This document shows positions 63,373-64,000 of a stretch of 64,000 bases of DNA, piece by piece. The stretch spans positions 1,674,001 to 1,738,000 of the forward strand of contig CAXIUT010000230.1 in the NCBI GenBank assembly GCA_964035545.1, read 5' to 3'. The notes under the pieces were generated by a model. It was not told the DNA's origin, ran no database searches, and worked only from the letters and a program-made list of their open reading frames with translations. Positions within the stretch are counted from its first letter, which is position 1. The number at the start of each line of letters is the position of its first letter. Position numbers and translations under genes: made by a program. The stretch is from Bugula neritina (lineage: Eukaryota; Bryozoa; Gymnolaemata; Cheilostomatida; Bugulidae).

Positions 63373-64000
63373 ATTGAAATATACTGCAACATACTAAAAT
63401 ACACTGCAACATACTGCAACATCCTAAAATACACTGTAACATACTGAAATACACTGCAACACCTTGAAAAATACTGCAACATACCTAAACATACGGCAAC
63501 ATACTAAAATACACTGTAACATATTGAAATATACTGCAACATACTGAACTACACTATAACATATTGAAATATGCTGTAGCATACTGAAATATACTGCTAC
63601 ACACTGAAGTATACTGTAATATACAGAAATGAACTGTAACATACTGTAACATACTGAAATATACGGCAACATACTGAAATGTACTGCAACATACTGAAAT
63701 ATACTGCAACAAAGTGAAACGTACTGAAATACAATGTAACATATTGAAATACACTGCGACACATTAAAACATACTACAGCACACTGAAACATACGGCAAC
63801 CTACCAAAATATACTGTGACACGTTGAAAAATACTGCAACATACTGAAATATACTGCAAGTGGTGCAACATACTGAAATACACTGTGACCCACTGAAATA
63901 CACTGCAACATACTGCAACATACTGCAACATACTGAAATACACTGTAACATATTGAAATACACTGCAACATACTGCAACATACTGAAATACACTGGAACT
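63372..64000 (+). repeat. Diverged A-tail-like sequence at the right edge
   Basis: From about 63372 the sequence leaves the E pattern. Positions about 63480-63765 resemble the end of the A block (about 2160-2460) but with clearly more substitutions than between any two A blocks. The minus-strand frame over 63554-63754 differs at 5 of 66 residues from that of 2247-2447, where copies in region I differ at 0-2. The block-boundary motif appears altered at 63764 (TTAAAACATACTACAGC). Beyond it the repeats match no block I defined. Confidence 0.7.

Larger units (their letters stand above)
1..64000 (+). repeat. Satellite array of a 20-bp monomer (two 10-bp halves), whole window
   Basis: Every line of the window is a tandem run of a degenerate 20-mer with plus-strand consensus TACTGAAATATACTGCAACA, itself two 10-mers sharing TACTG. 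Common variants are TACTGTAACA, CACTGAAATA, TACCGAAATA and TACGGCAACA. Orientation never flips. The consensus is about 30% G+C and strongly strand-asymmetric (A 9, T 5, C 4, G 2 of 20). I found no gap of unique sequence, so there is no room for an ordinary gene, tRNA, rRNA or transposon. Long minus-strand open frames (up to 321 codons) follow from the monomer having no stop on that strand. The higher-order organisation and near-identity of distant copies point to eukaryotic heterochromatic satellite (established pattern); centromeric or subtelomeric location is inference. The array is cut by both window ends. Confidence 0.97.

Noticed and set aside
1-64000. CRISPR array
   Set aside because: Repeats are directly adjacent and there are no unique spacers between constant repeats; the period is 10/20 bp and the context is uniform satellite.
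1-64000. Telomeric repeat
   Set aside because: The array is strand-asymmetric and short-period, but no TTAGGG, TTTAGGG or similar G-run repeat occurs, and the monomer is too degenerate and hierarchical.
1-64000. CENP-B box or other known centromere motif
   Set aside because: I looked for TTCG followed by the CGGG end of the box; the only TTCG cases (GTTCGCAACA near 35655, 38602 and equivalents) lack it. Centromere identity remains open.
1-64000. Transposon insertion, tRNA, rRNA or other embedded unique element
   Set aside because: Unusual-looking stretches such as AATGGTAAACTAGTGAA, CAAGTGGTGCAACATAC and GAGTACACTGTGTCATAC all resolve into diverged 10-mers in register with their neighbours.

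Overview
The whole 64 kb window is satellite DNA. I see no gene, RNA gene, transposon or stretch of unique sequence. Everything is built from a degenerate 20-bp monomer made of two related 10-mers, TACTGAAATA and TACTGCAACA, always in the same orientation. Long open frames, almost all on the minus strand, follow from the monomer containing no stop codon on that strand; they are not evidence of genes. The array runs off both ends of the window.

The hierarchy has several levels: 10-bp half-monomer, 20-bp monomer, internal duplications of about 330, 530 and 689 bp spacing, blocks of 2.4-2.9 kb, and higher-order units of 5317, 2947 and 7168 bp. Neighbouring higher-order units are nearly identical, while monomers inside one unit differ widely. 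That is the signature of repeated unequal exchange and homogenisation, as in eukaryotic centromeric, pericentromeric or subtelomeric heterochromatin. The organism is most likely a eukaryote; the taxon cannot be read from this sequence.

Layout. Region I (1-28556) is a run of blocks that each start with the same ~120-bp head and end with the same ~700-bp tail but carry one of three middles: A (2456 bp; 1, 5318, 10635, 15542, 25661), B (2861 bp; 2457, 7774) and C (2611 bp or deletion derivatives; 13091, 17998, 20609, 23220). The order is A-B-A-B-A-C-A-C-C-C-A, then a 440-bp truncated block. Region II (28557-64000) uses a related but different set: a ~5.2-kb D segment present three times (about 28690, 42079, 49247), a 2947-bp E unit in two clusters (about 33935-38898 and 55665-63372), and a chimeric 7168-bp unit (phased at 40336 and 47504) that joins pieces of A, C and D. 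The last ~630 bp are a more diverged copy of the A tail.

The points most worth following are the head/tail cassette architecture, 28 copies of a 10-bp palindrome in pairs spaced exactly 330 bp (region I) or 530 bp (region II), length changes that follow the 10-bp register, and a minus strand that is stop-free and encodes the same 20-residue cycle in all three frames. All comparisons were made by eye; boundaries marked 'about' may be off by tens of bases.
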